This document shows, in pieces, positions 27,015-34,925 of a DNA stretch of 64,000 bases (positions within the stretch are counted from its first letter, which is position 1; the number at the start of each line of letters is the position of its first letter). The translations under genes and the position numbers were made by a program. This stretch comes from Crocinitomicaceae bacterium (GTDB lineage Bacteria; Bacteroidota; Bacteroidia; Flavobacteriales_D; Crocinitomicaceae), in contig JAQWYK010000024.1 in NCBI GenBank assembly GCA_029254025.1, positions 62,001 to 126,000 of the forward strand, read 5' to 3'. The notes beneath the pieces are model-generated. The model saw only the letters and a program-made list of their open reading frames with translations. It made no database searches and was not told the DNA's origin.

Positions 27015-27518
27015 GTGGAAAAAATCGTATTTCTTATAGGCTACATGGGTGTTGGAAAATCAACACTAGGAAAAAAACTTGCTCAGCGTCTCGAAGTTCC
27101 CTTTATTGATTCAGACATGATAATCGAAAGTATAGTGGGAATGTCCATTGCCGATTACTTCTCAACCTATGGTGAAGAAGAATTTAGAAGCTTAGAAAAA
27201 GATGTCCTAACTGGCATTACTGAGACATCAGCGATTATAGCTACTGGGGGTGGTCTGCCCTGCTTTTTCGATAATATGGATTATATGAATACAATGGGAG
27301 TTACAATTTATCTAGAGCGCCCAGCGAAAGAACTTTTCCAACGTTTGAAAAATACAAAAAAACAACGACCACTACTCGCGGGACTTTCATATAACGAGTT
27401 ATTAGAGTTTATTACTGAACAGCTGGCTAATAGAGAAGTTTATTACCTACAATCAAAATTCAAGGTCGGGCGGACTCATCAAACTGTCGAATTCTTGGAG
27501 AAACTTCTGAAGGATTGA
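27015..27518 (+). CDS. aroK: Shikimate kinase
   Basis: 167 residues, normal length. Walker A is GYMGVGKST (residues 8-16), the shikimate-binding D-S-D at about 32-34 and a GGG(L) loop (ATGGGLPCF) at about 77-85 are present, and the LID arginine lies in KKQRPLL. It phosphorylates shikimate with ATP in the pathway to chorismate and aromatic amino acids. The start is GTG, chosen because it places MEKIVFLIGYMG at the beginning. A TAATTTTG -7 element (27003-27010) ends four bases before it, so the mRNA may be leaderless. Stands alone. Confidence 0.95.
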   Translation: MEKIVFLIGYMGVGKSTLGKKLAQRLEVPFIDSDMIIESIVGMSIADYFSTYGEEEFRSLEKDVLTGITETSAIIATGGGLPCFFDNMDYMNTMGVTIYLERPAKELFQRLKNTKKQRPLLAGLSYNELLEFITEQLANREVYYLQSKFKVGRTHQTVEFLEKLLKD

Positions 27519-27535
27519 TGGTATGTCAATACGAA

Positions 27536-27769
27536 TTACTGAAGTCGTTCCTTTACTTTATTATACTCCTCTTCACTCGATAGAAGGTACTGTTGACCAT
27601 CATAATCAGTAATTTCTTGAAATCTGATAATTTCAAAATATTGGGTTGCCTCAGCACGGTGAATGAACACTTTCTTTCCAATTAACTGAACTTCTTCAAG
27701 AGTTCGTTCGTTTATTAATTTGTAAAAAGACTTATTGTCAAATCGTCGTCTATATTGTGGAAAGTCCAT
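27536..27769 (-). CDS. Small hypothetical protein
   Basis: 77 residues, charged and aromatic-rich (MDFPQYRRRFDNKSFYKL; ATQYFEIIRFQEITDYDGQQYLLSS). Codon use and the reasonable start support a real gene. Convergent with aroK and divergent from the TPR gene, whose -7 element overlaps its start codon. No domain recognised; small beta-strand-rich cytoplasmic protein. Confidence 0.65.
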   Translation of the reverse strand: MDFPQYRRRFDNKSFYKLINERTLEEVQLIGKKVFIHRAEATQYFEIIRFQEITDYDGQQYLLSSEEEYNKVKERLQ

Positions 27770-27798
27770 ATTTTTGAAGAATAATAATCGATACGTTC

Positions 27799-28437
27799 AT
27801 GTATATCAATCCGGAACATAAAAAGGCTCAAGATTATATTGATGCTCAAAAATACGATAAAGCATTGAGTGCATTTAATGAAGCCTTGAAAAAAGCACCG
27901 AATCATCCTGATATTTTGTCGCATCGGGGTGTCTGCTATCTTCACCTCAATCAAAAAAAGAATTGCTTAGACGACTTAAATTTATCTCTTCAGCTTCAGC
28001 CAGATTACTCGTACCGATACGCTTCACTGGCATATGCAAAGGATTATTTTGGGGACATCGATGGGGCGATTGCTGCTTATGAAAAGGCTATTGAATTAGA
28101 CCCTGAAGACGCTGTAGCTTATAATAATTTAGGATTACTTCAAGCGAAGAAAGGATATCAACAAAAGGCACAACGACAGTTCGAAAAAGCAGACAAATTA
28201 GCTAAGATTGAACGTAAATTCATGGACCGTTTAGATAAAGACGGAATTAGGGACGCTTCGCCTGCTCCGGGTAAAGGAGAAACTCTTCAGCCAAAAAAAT
28301 TAACTCCCGATAAAGTACTTTCGAGAAAAGAAGTTTATCGGTCTTTGTTTACAGATGGTAAAACGTTCAAAGAGTTCATAGTCTTTATCAAACAAGGGTT
28401 TAAATTAACGAAAGATGACCAAAAAAGAAAAGGCTAA
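27799..28437 (+). CDS. Tetratricopeptide repeat protein
   Basis: 212 residues, no signal peptide. Three or more TPR units fill residues ~5-130: AQDYIDAQKYDKALSAFNEAL, the HRGVCYLHL unit, DIDGAIAAYEKAIELDPEDAVAYNNLGLLQAK and YQQKAQRQFEKADKL. The C-terminal ~80 residues are basic and probably disordered. The 3' end overlaps the nth start by 23 bp, so the two genes are translationally coupled. TATTTTTG at 27769-27776 is the probable -7 element. Role unknown; cytoplasmic scaffold. Confidence 0.85.
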   Translation: MYINPEHKKAQDYIDAQKYDKALSAFNEALKKAPNHPDILSHRGVCYLHLNQKKNCLDDLNLSLQLQPDYSYRYASLAYAKDYFGDIDGAIAAYEKAIELDPEDAVAYNNLGLLQAKKGYQQKAQRQFEKADKLAKIERKFMDRLDKDGIRDASPAPGKGETLQPKKLTPDKVLSRKEVYRSLFTDGKTFKEFIVFIKQGFKLTKDDQKRKG

Positions 28438-29059
28438 TTACGTAGTACAAGAACTTGAAAAACTGTTTCCCGAAACACCTGTGCCTTTGGATCACAAAGA
28501 CGCTTATACTTTGCTGATCGCTGTTTTGCTCTCGGCGCAATGCACTGATGAACGTGTGAACAAAATAACTCCTCAACTCTTTCGTCGTGCAGACAACCCA
28601 TTTGATATGGTAAAACTTTCTGTGGAAGAAATCAAATCTATCATTAGACCTTGCGGATTATCCCCCAGAAAATCGCAAGCAATATTTACGCTCTCCGAAA
28701 TTCTCATCGACAAATACAATGGAGAGGTCCCTGCAAGTTTTGAAGCTCTTGAAGAATTACCTGGTGTTGGTCATAAAACGGCCAGTGTAGTAATGGCTCA
28801 AGCATTCGGAGTCCCAGCTTTTCCGGTAGACACGCACATTCACCGATTGATGGTCAGATGGGGGCTTACAAGTGGTAAAAATGTAGAGCAAACTGAAAAA
28901 GATGCGAAAAAGTTGTTTCCAAAAGAACTTTGGAACAAATTACACTTACAAATTATTTTCTACGGTAGAAGCCACTCCCCAGCTCGCAGTCCAAAGCTAA
29001 GCGTTGATTATATTACACGAACAATAGGAAGTAAGCAGGTATTAAAAGAATATAAGTAA
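28415..29059 (+). CDS. nth: Endonuclease III, Fe-S-cluster-free type
   Basis: 214 residues with the HhH-GPD fold. ELPGVGHKTASVV holds the helix-hairpin-helix and the catalytic Lys121, and FPVDTHIHRLMVRWGL holds Asp139; both active-site residues are present, so the bifunctional glycosylase/AP-lyase chemistry on oxidised pyrimidines should work. The C-terminal C-x6-C-x2-C-x5-C [4Fe-4S] loop of E. coli Nth is replaced by YGRSHSPARSPKLSVDYITR with no cysteine at all. Length is otherwise normal. Start is the ATG inside the end of the TPR gene (coupled). Confidence 0.93.
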   Translation: MTKKEKANYVVQELEKLFPETPVPLDHKDAYTLLIAVLLSAQCTDERVNKITPQLFRRADNPFDMVKLSVEEIKSIIRPCGLSPRKSQAIFTLSEILIDKYNGEVPASFEALEELPGVGHKTASVVMAQAFGVPAFPVDTHIHRLMVRWGLTSGKNVEQTEKDAKKLFPKELWNKLHLQIIFYGRSHSPARSPKLSVDYITRTIGSKQVLKEYK

Positions 29060-29141
29060 CATCGTAATGTACTAAGTATAGAGTCTAGTGGGCAAAGTTC
29101 CGATGTGAAAATTTATTAATTTCGTAAAAAAACATACAACC

Positions 29142-29726
29142 ATGAAATATTCAATCGCTTTAGTTGCAATGCTATTATCCATCCCATTGTTTGGACAAAA
29201 AGAATATGAAATCGGTGTAGAAATCACAGCGGCAAGCGGATCAAATTTAGGTGGTTCCGTGGGAGGGTCCTTGAAATTCGCGATTGTTGAAGAAGAAACT
29301 TTGGCGTACGGACCTAGTCTACGCTATCAATACTTATGGAGTAATAATACGTTTACAGGACTCAATGCGAATGCTTCACTTTTTGGTGGTGGAGGATTTT
29401 TACATTATCGCTTCTTGGAATGGTTCTTTGTAGGATCGGAAATTGAAGTTTTGTCCAATCCATTTCCAGTCATTAACCCTGATAAGCGCTGGAGTTTAAC
29501 AGCCTTCTTTGGCGGGGGTGTTCATCATAATTTTGATTGGGTAAAATTGAATGTAGGACTCCTATACGATATAGCCGATGCGCTGCGCGATCCACTAATA
29601 AACAATCCATCACCTTTAAGAACGAGTTATTTCATTCAACGGAAAAATCCGCAACCAGGATCTGGTCCCAATGGTGCATACCTTCCAATTATTTACCGAA
29701 TCGCTTTCTTTTTCCCTATTGGCTAA
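29142..29726 (+). CDS. Secreted/outer-membrane beta-barrel-like protein
   Basis: 194 residues with a signal peptide (KYSIALVAMLLSIPLFGQ). The mature part alternates Gly-rich and aromatic strands (GSNLGGSVGGSLKFAI, GPSLRYQYLW, LFGGGGFLHYRFLEWFFVGSEIEVL, LTAFFGGGVHHNF), and ends in IAFFFPIG, a final Phe-rich strand, as in small outer-membrane beta-barrels. The function is unknown. It is followed within 3 bp by the DUF5522-like mini gene. Confidence 0.75.
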   Translation: MKYSIALVAMLLSIPLFGQKEYEIGVEITAASGSNLGGSVGGSLKFAIVEEETLAYGPSLRYQYLWSNNTFTGLNANASLFGGGGFLHYRFLEWFFVGSEIEVLSNPFPVINPDKRWSLTAFFGGGVHHNFDWVKLNVGLLYDIADALRDPLINNPSPLRTSYFIQRKNPQPGSGPNGAYLPIIYRIAFFFPIG

Positions 29727-29903
<177 letters not shown>

Positions 29904-29919
29904 TTTAATTGCCTTTAGC

Positions 29920-30744
29920 TTAGCCACCTAGACCAACATCCAACATCATCATGATGGTAAACCCACCAATAAATCCAAGGGTAGCAACATCCGTGTATTT
30001 ATCGCGTTGCGTTTCTGGAATAACTTCTTCTACCACGACATAAATCATTGCTCCAGCTGCAAAAGCTAACGCATATGGTAAAATCGGATCAAAAAAGAGC
30101 ACTGCAAGAGCTCCAAGAACTCCAAATACTGGTTCTACAATTGCGGAAAGTTGACCATACCAAAAACTTTTAAAGCGAGATGCTCCATTTCTTCGAATGG
30201 GAAATGAAACCGCCATCCCCTCCGGAAAGTTCTGAATTCCTAATCCAATGGATAATGCTATTGCCCCTCCAATTGAAGCCTCTGGCATCCCTAAAGCGGC
30301 TCCTCCAAACATCACTCCTACCGCTAACCCCTCAGGGATGTTATGCAGCGTAATCGCTAGAATCAATAATGTAGATCTTCGCCAGTCTGTAGATACACCC
30401 TCACTCTCGGATTCCTTAAAATTGAGGTGTAAATGAGGAAGAATTTGATCTAAAACAAAGATAAATGTAGCTCCAAGTACGAAACCAACAGCAGATGGAA
30501 TGACCTTCATAAACCCTTCGCCTTCGCTCATGGAGATGGCTGGAGCTAATAAACTCCAAAAACTCGCAGCAATCATAACTCCTCCTGTAAAGCCAAGCAT
30601 ACCATCAAAAAAACCGCGGTTTAATTTTTTAAAAAAGAAAACCACACTTGCTCCTAATGCCGTGAGCAACCACGTAAAGGTCGTAGCTAATAACGCTGAC
30701 CAAACGGGTCCAATTTCTTCAAAAAAAACAATTAATTCTTCCAT
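29920..30744 (-). CDS. ZIP-family metal transporter
   Basis: A 274-residue membrane protein with eight or so hydrophobic helices. Transmembrane segment IV carries HNIPEG and segment V carries QNFPEG, the conserved metal-passing motifs of ZIP transporters, and a His-containing cytoplasmic loop (LPHLHLNFKESESEG) lies between helices III and IV. Members import Zn, Fe or Mn; the gufA/ZupT-like length fits. Helix I starts after an acidic N-terminus. A perfect palindromic operator and a matching promoter lie upstream, which suggests metal-dependent regulation. Convergent with the DUF5522-like gene. Confidence 0.93.
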   Translation of the reverse strand: MEELIVFFEEIGPVWSALLATTFTWLLTALGASVVFFFKKLNRGFFDGMLGFTGGVMIAASFWSLLAPAISMSEGEGFMKVIPSAVGFVLGATFIFVLDQILPHLHLNFKESESEGVSTDWRRSTLLILAITLHNIPEGLAVGVMFGGAALGMPEASIGGAIALSIGLGIQNFPEGMAVSFPIRRNGASRFKSFWYGQLSAIVEPVFGVLGALAVLFFDPILPYALAFAAGAMIYVVVEEVIPETQRDKYTDVATLGFIGGFTIMMMLDVGLGG

Positions 30745-30773
30745 TTGAGGATTTGTTCAATTTTATTCCACAG

Positions 30774-30804
30774 CAAATTTAGCATTTTACATCATCTAAA
30801 ACAA
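30774..30804 (-). promoter_or_regulatory. Promoter of the ZIP transporter gene
   Basis: Minus strand: TTG (30804-30802), a 20-bp spacer, then TAAATTTG (30781-30774). TSS expected near 30767, about 23 bases before the ATG. The palindromic operator adjoins the upstream edge of the -33 element. Confidence 0.75.
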
Positions 30805-30806
30805 TT

Positions 30807-30822
30807 TTTAGGTATACCTAAA
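30807..30822. promoter_or_regulatory. Perfect 16-bp palindrome, candidate metalloregulator operator
   Basis: TTTAGGTATACCTAAA is a complete palindrome adjoining the -33 element of the ZIP gene. The TTAGG-N4-CCTAA core resembles DtxR/MntR/SirR-family operators. A repressor bound here would block RNA polymerase. The regulator gene is not in the window. Confidence 0.6.
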
Positions 30823-30978
30823 TACTGTCATCCCCCAATTTAGCTCACTCATAATTGAGTGGCTTACTCCTGACACTTACTCCATCTATGCATCATTAAT
30901 TTGAAGCACTTATACAGATTTAACACCTTTTGAATAGATTGCGCGCATGACATCAATTATAGTTCTATTTTTGTTTCT

Positions 30979-32019
30979 ATGTGGTTTGCAAAAAAGCTTT
31001 ATTGGATCATACAATTACTGGGCTGGATGGCGTTTTGTCTTCTTATAGGCTTCACGAATTATACACAAGGTGAATTCGATAAGGACTCCCTTTTTCAATT
31101 GGTAGAGTTATTCTTTCTCCTTATCGGAATTACGCACACAAACCGCTTTGTTATGTTGAGATTTGACTGGCTCAACTTGAAACTAGCTCCACTAATACCT
31201 CGTCTAATCGCTCTCAATTTTGCTTCCAGTCTCTGTTTATTATTCTTGAGTTATGTTACCAATCGGTTGTTCTACGCATCAGAAGACATACAATTCTCTG
31301 CATCCGAATTCTTTGTAAATGCTGTGGTTTACATGTTGTTTTTTCTTTTGTGGTCAGCTATCTATCTTTCGTATCACCTCATTAACAAGTCCAGACAACA
31401 AGAAATTCGTAATTTACAACTCGAGGCTACAAACAATGAAATTGAGTTAAAAACACTTAGAAATCAGTTAAATCCACATTTTTTATTTAATTCATTGAAC
31501 AGTATCAGAGCTCTTATTGAAGAGAACCCTTCTATTGCCAAGTCTGCAATTACAACACTCTCGAATTTGTTACGTCGTTCATTAACCATGGGAAAGCAAT
31601 CAAAAGTTTCCTTGGAAGAAGAATTAAGATTAGTAAAAGAATACCTTGAACTCGAAAAAATACGTTTTGAAGAACGTCTGACGCTAACCATTCGCGTAAG
31701 TGCGAACCAGCAACTACAAATTCCTCCTTTCATTATCCAAACATTAGCAGAGAATGCAATTAAACATGGAATATCCAATCGAAATGAAGGGGGAGAACTA
31801 ACTATTTTTGTTGATGAAACTATGCGTTCCTTGATAATTCAAGTCAGTAATCCTGGAGTATTATCATTAGGGGATTCCGAAGGTATTGGACTTTCAAATA
31901 CCAAAAGAAGGCTCGATATCCAATTCGGACATTATGCCAAAGTTGACCTCCACCAAGAAGGTGAAATGGTGATTGCAACCATTGAAATTGAAAAAGAAGC
32001 ATTAATGAATAGCCTATGA
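30979..32019 (+). CDS. LytS-like sensor histidine kinase (HisK_5TM/His_kinase)
   Basis: 346 residues: four hydrophobic segments in residues 1-135 with short loops, a coiled linker, then the His_kinase signature LNPHFLFNSLNSIRALI with the phospho-His in PHFLFN (about residue 166) and a HATPase region with LAENAIKHGI (N box), and GIGLSNTKRRL (G box). It lacks a separate extracellular domain. Partner LytTR regulator follows with a 4-bp overlap. TATTTTTG (30966-30973) ends five bases before the ATG. Confidence 0.93.
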   Translation: MWFAKKLYWIIQLLGWMAFCLLIGFTNYTQGEFDKDSLFQLVELFFLLIGITHTNRFVMLRFDWLNLKLAPLIPRLIALNFASSLCLLFLSYVTNRLFYASEDIQFSASEFFVNAVVYMLFFLLWSAIYLSYHLINKSRQQEIRNLQLEATNNEIELKTLRNQLNPHFLFNSLNSIRALIEENPSIAKSAITTLSNLLRRSLTMGKQSKVSLEEELRLVKEYLELEKIRFEERLTLTIRVSANQQLQIPPFIIQTLAENAIKHGISNRNEGGELTIFVDETMRSLIIQVSNPGVLSLGDSEGIGLSNTKRRLDIQFGHYAKVDLHQEGEMVIATIEIEKEALMNSL

Positions 32020-32759
32020 AAGTAATAATAGTAGATGACGAACGTCTGGCAAGAAACGAATTGAGAAGTCTAATCTCTGAATTCCCAGAGATCGAAATCA
32101 TTGACGAAGCGACAAATGCACAGGAAGCGCTTACTAAAATTTCCGAGCAACAACCGGATGTTGTCTTTATGGACATTCACATGCCACATACGAATGGTAT
32201 AGAAGCTCTAAAACAGCTAAAAGAGCTCGATGAAATTCCAAAAGTAGTATTCGTCACGGCCTATGATGAGCATGCCATTGAAGCTTTTCGTTTAAACGCC
32301 TTGGATTACCTTTTAAAACCGGTAGATCCAACGCGACTTAACGAAACGATTTCCAAGTTACTTAAAGCAGAAGAAGAGGAACACTACGATGCACCCCACC
32401 AAAGTAACAGAAAAGATAGGCCGTTAGAAATCAGCGACCAGATCTTCATTAAAGATGGAGAGAAATGCTATTTCGTAGCGCTTCAGGACATTCGCTACTT
32501 TGAAAGTATGGGGAATTACGTCAAAGTGTTTTTCCACACTAATAAACCTATGATTCTTCGCAGCTTGAATAGTTTAGAAGAGCGACTTTCACCGGATCAT
32601 TTTTTTCGTGCAAATCGAAAGTACATCATCAACCTAAATCATATCTCTGCTATTGAAAATTGGTTCAATGGAGGACTTCAAGTCACATTAAGTGAAAACG
32701 AAAAAATTGAAATATCTCGGAGACAAACCATTCGATTTAAAGAAATGATGAGTATCTAA
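32016..32759 (+). CDS. LytTR-family response regulator
   Basis: 247 residues. The receiver domain has the acidic pair D7/D8, phospho-acceptor Asp53 in FMDIHMPH, Thr in VTAYDEHA and Lys in LLKPVD. A basic linker leads to the LytTR DNA-binding domain (IFIKDGEKCYFVALQDIRYFESMGNYVKVF, later FRANRKYIINLNHI and ISRRQTIRFKE; positions ~145-245). LytTR regulators bind pairs of direct repeats; no such site is evident at its own operon. Overlaps the kinase by 4 bp. Confidence 0.95.
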   Translation: MKVIIVDDERLARNELRSLISEFPEIEIIDEATNAQEALTKISEQQPDVVFMDIHMPHTNGIEALKQLKELDEIPKVVFVTAYDEHAIEAFRLNALDYLLKPVDPTRLNETISKLLKAEEEEHYDAPHQSNRKDRPLEISDQIFIKDGEKCYFVALQDIRYFESMGNYVKVFFHTNKPMILRSLNSLEERLSPDHFFRANRKYIINLNHISAIENWFNGGLQVTLSENEKIEISRRQTIRFKEMMSI

Positions 32760-32772
32760 GTTGATTCCATGC

Positions 32773-33693
32773 TTATTTCCAAGGTAATAGTTCAATTTTC
32801 TCAGCGCTTCCGCGGATGCCCTTATTTGCCTGTTGAATATCTTGGATCAAAGTGTTTACAATTGGGATTTTCGAACTCTTCTTGTGGTGTAGCGCAATAA
32901 TCTGACGGGCTGCGGTATGCCCTGCAAATTTCTTTACGCTCTTGTCAGGTAAAGATAGAAAGCGCTGGTAACAACTTGGCAAAAGTGTATATCCGTCATG
33001 CTGGTCTACCATCCGTATTAGGAGACTGAGATTCCCTCCTTCATAACTCCAGTCTTTTTTTGCATCTTCTTTTAAGTTACAAAAATTCATCATCTGAGTC
33101 CTCAAGCAATTTCCCTCACTGAGCAACCATGGCTTTAGTTCCAATAACTGCGATAAGTTGACAGAATCACCTAACAAACTTGGAGCATAAACTAAAATCT
33201 CCTCATTGAACAATATTTTCTCAGCCAAGAAACTTTCTTTGTAAGGTCCTGCCATAATTCCAATATCGATCTTCCTGTTTTCCAAGTGTTCTATGATCTG
33301 CTCTGATTTAAGTTCAATAATTTCTAGTTGAACTTCTCCAAGTTCTTCTTGCCACTTTCCATAAAATTCGGGCACCAAATAATCCGCGATGGTGGGAATG
33401 ATTCCCATCTTCACCTCCGCTTTATATATTCCTTTACTCTTCTGAACAGCTACCTCAAGTTCTTTAAAGCTATCTTCAATGGTTCGGAAATGGGGTAACG
33501 CTTTTTCTCCGAAGGGTGTCAATTGAAGTGGAGAGTAGTCTCGATCAAACAATAGCGTCCCAATCTCGTCTTCCGCTTTTTTAATTTGCATAGAAAGGGT
33601 TGGTTGTGTTACAAAGCAAGCTGCAGCAGCTCGCTGAAAATTCTTATGTTCTACTAATGCGAGTATATATTGAATTTGAGTATAAGTAATCAT
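32773..33693 (-). CDS. oxyR: OxyR-type LysR regulator of peroxide stress
   Basis: 306 residues. N-terminal winged helix (YILALVEHKNFQRAAAACFVTQPTLSMQIKKAE, residues 9-41) and LysR effector domain. Redox cysteines C196 and C205 lie in NCLRTQMMNFC with the same 9-residue spacing as E. coli OxyR C199/C208, so H2O2 sensing by disulfide formation is expected. The GYTLLPS strand after it also matches OxyR. Divergent from the dps/peroxiredoxin locus; ATG 95 bp from the dps start, with an ATAG-N7-CTAT palindrome immediately upstream. Confidence 0.93.
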   Translation of the reverse strand: MITYTQIQYILALVEHKNFQRAAAACFVTQPTLSMQIKKAEDEIGTLLFDRDYSPLQLTPFGEKALPHFRTIEDSFKELEVAVQKSKGIYKAEVKMGIIPTIADYLVPEFYGKWQEELGEVQLEIIELKSEQIIEHLENRKIDIGIMAGPYKESFLAEKILFNEEILVYAPSLLGDSVNLSQLLELKPWLLSEGNCLRTQMMNFCNLKEDAKKDWSYEGGNLSLLIRMVDQHDGYTLLPSCYQRFLSLPDKSVKKFAGHTAARQIIALHHKKSSKIPIVNTLIQDIQQANKGIRGSAEKIELLPWK

Positions 33694-33708
33694 ATAGTTT
33701 TTTTCTAT
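33694..33708. promoter_or_regulatory. ATAG-N7-CTAT palindrome, candidate OxyR half-site
   Basis: One full OxyR dimer half (consensus four ATAG elements spaced ~10 bp) immediately upstream of the oxyR ATG. It could serve autoregulation. A second, imperfect palindrome centred on CTATAG lies at 33729-33746. Confidence 0.45.
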
Positions 33709-33728
33709 AAATGTATAAACAATATTGA

Positions 33729-33746
33729 TTATAACTATAGCTGTAA
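33729..33746. promoter_or_regulatory. Imperfect 18-bp palindrome upstream of dps -7 element
   Basis: TTATAACTATAGCTGTAA has a CTATAG centre and mismatches that are all transitions. It overlaps the -33 area of the dps promoter, the position expected for an activator such as OxyR. Confidence 0.4.
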
Positions 33747-33752
33747 CATCCG

Positions 33753-33760
33753 TATCTTTG
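33753..33760 (+). promoter_or_regulatory. -7 element upstream of the dps pseudogene / prx operon
   Basis: TATCTTTG fits TAnnTTTG, 28 bases before the dps ATG. No comparable element lies just before the peroxiredoxin gene, so it probably drives prx too. Confidence 0.6.
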
Positions 33761-33788
33761 TATCAAATAATCAAGTAAGATTAAATAC

Positions 33789-34234
33789 ATGAAAACAACG
33801 AACGATTTAATTACAAAGTTAAACCACCTAATAGCCACGTATCAAATTCATTATCAAAACTTTCGAGGGGTACATTGGAACATAAAAGGAGAAAACTTCT
33901 TTGAACTGTACACGAAATATGAAGAATTATATATTCGAACACAAGCGTGATTGACTAAATTGCTGAACGATTTTTATCGCTTGAAGCACATCCATTACAT
34001 CGCTATGCTGATTATTTGGATGAATCAGCGGTCCAATAAAATGAAACAATATCTGATGGCAAAGGTGGTGTCGATTATTTAGTAAAATATCAAATAATTT
34101 TGATTCAATGAGAACGTGAATTACTAAATTTAGCGGATGAATTAAACGATGAAGGTACGAATGCACTAATGTCTGGCTTTATTCGTGAAAAAGAAAAAAT
34201 AACATGGATGTTTAACATATGGTTGAACAAATAG
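33789..34234 (+). pseudogene. dps: Dps ferritin-like protein, disrupted by a frameshift and three stops
   Basis: Translating in frame from the ATG gives a normal Dps N-terminus (LITKLNHLIATYQIHYQNFRGVHWNIKG, partly quoted; the first His of the ferroxidase site is H-W-N) up to a TGA at 33948-33950. Shifting to the next frame at about 33947 restores the family sequence: V-I-D-(stop)-I-A-E-R-F-L-S-L-E-A-H-P-L-H, and later DEGTNALMSGFIREKEKITWMFNIWLNK to the natural end. Three in-frame stops interrupt this part at 33956, 34037 and 34109. It is therefore a full-length dps broken by one indel (1-nt loss or 2-nt gain) and three nonsense changes. Dps normally stores iron and protects DNA; it lies between oxyR and peroxiredoxin, the usual peroxide locus. 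Confidence 0.9.
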
Positions 34235-34281
34235 ATGAGCAAATAAGTTTATATAAACATAACCAATAAAAAAGTAAAAAA

Positions 34282-34923
34282 ATGGCAGTATTTGTAGGGA
34301 AAAAATTTCCAAGCATCGATGTTGATGCAATGAATGAAATGGGTGATACATTCAAATTGAATGTAGTTGAAGAAGCAATTAAAAACAAAAAGAAAGTAGT
34401 GCTTTTCTGGTATCCAAAAGATTTCACTTTTGTATGTCCAACTGAGCTTCACGCGTTTCAGGCGGCCTTAGGTGAGTTCGAAAAAAGAAACACGTTGGTT
34501 GTTGGTGCATCATGTGATACGGCAGAGGTGCATTTCGCTTGGTTGAACACACCAAAAGACAATGGTGGTATTGAGGGAGTAACCTATCCTATCTTGGCGG
34601 ATACTAACCGTAACTTAGCGAACATGTTGCGTATCCTAGATATCAAAGGAGAATCATACAATGAAGATACGGATTCTTACATCTATGAGGGATCTAATGT
34701 AACCTTTCGCGCAACGTACCTTATCGATGAAGATGGTTTGGTATTTCATGAAAGTGTAAACCATATGCCAGTTGGAAGAAATGTAAATGAATACCTTCGA
34801 CTAATTGACGCATATACACATGTCCAAGAGAAAGGTGAAGTTTGTCCGGCGAACTGGGAAGAAGGCAAAGATGCAATGTCTGCTTCTAGAGACGGAGTTG
34901 CTGATTACTTAAAATCTCATTAA
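34282..34923 (+). CDS. Peroxiredoxin (2-Cys, AhpC/TSA family)
   Basis: 213 residues. The peroxidatic Cys52 lies in FTFVCPTEL and the resolving Cys188 in GEVCPANW, both family signatures, so the enzyme should reduce H2O2 and organic peroxides through an intersubunit disulfide. Downstream thioredoxin gene, 2 bp away, is the likely reductant. No promoter element of its own is visible, so expression probably comes from the dps promoter. Length typical for Bacteroidota AhpC-like peroxiredoxin. The extended C-terminus after C188 follows the standard helix. Confidence 0.96.
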   Translation: MAVFVGKKFPSIDVDAMNEMGDTFKLNVVEEAIKNKKKVVLFWYPKDFTFVCPTELHAFQAALGEFEKRNTLVVGASCDTAEVHFAWLNTPKDNGGIEGVTYPILADTNRNLANMLRILDIKGESYNEDTDSYIYEGSNVTFRATYLIDEDGLVFHESVNHMPVGRNVNEYLRLIDAYTHVQEKGEVCPANWEEGKDAMSASRDGVADYLKSH

Positions 34924-34925
34924 TC

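Noticed and set aside
33789-34234. dps read as a recoded gene (stop-codon readthrough plus frameshift)
   Set aside because: Three different stops and one shift without any slippery site or pseudoknot; TAG/TAA/TGA end other genes here normally. Decay is simpler.
34166-34452. Minus-strand ORFs over the dps-prx junction
   Set aside because: Phe/His/Ile-rich, overlap the prx start and dps remnant; shadow frames.
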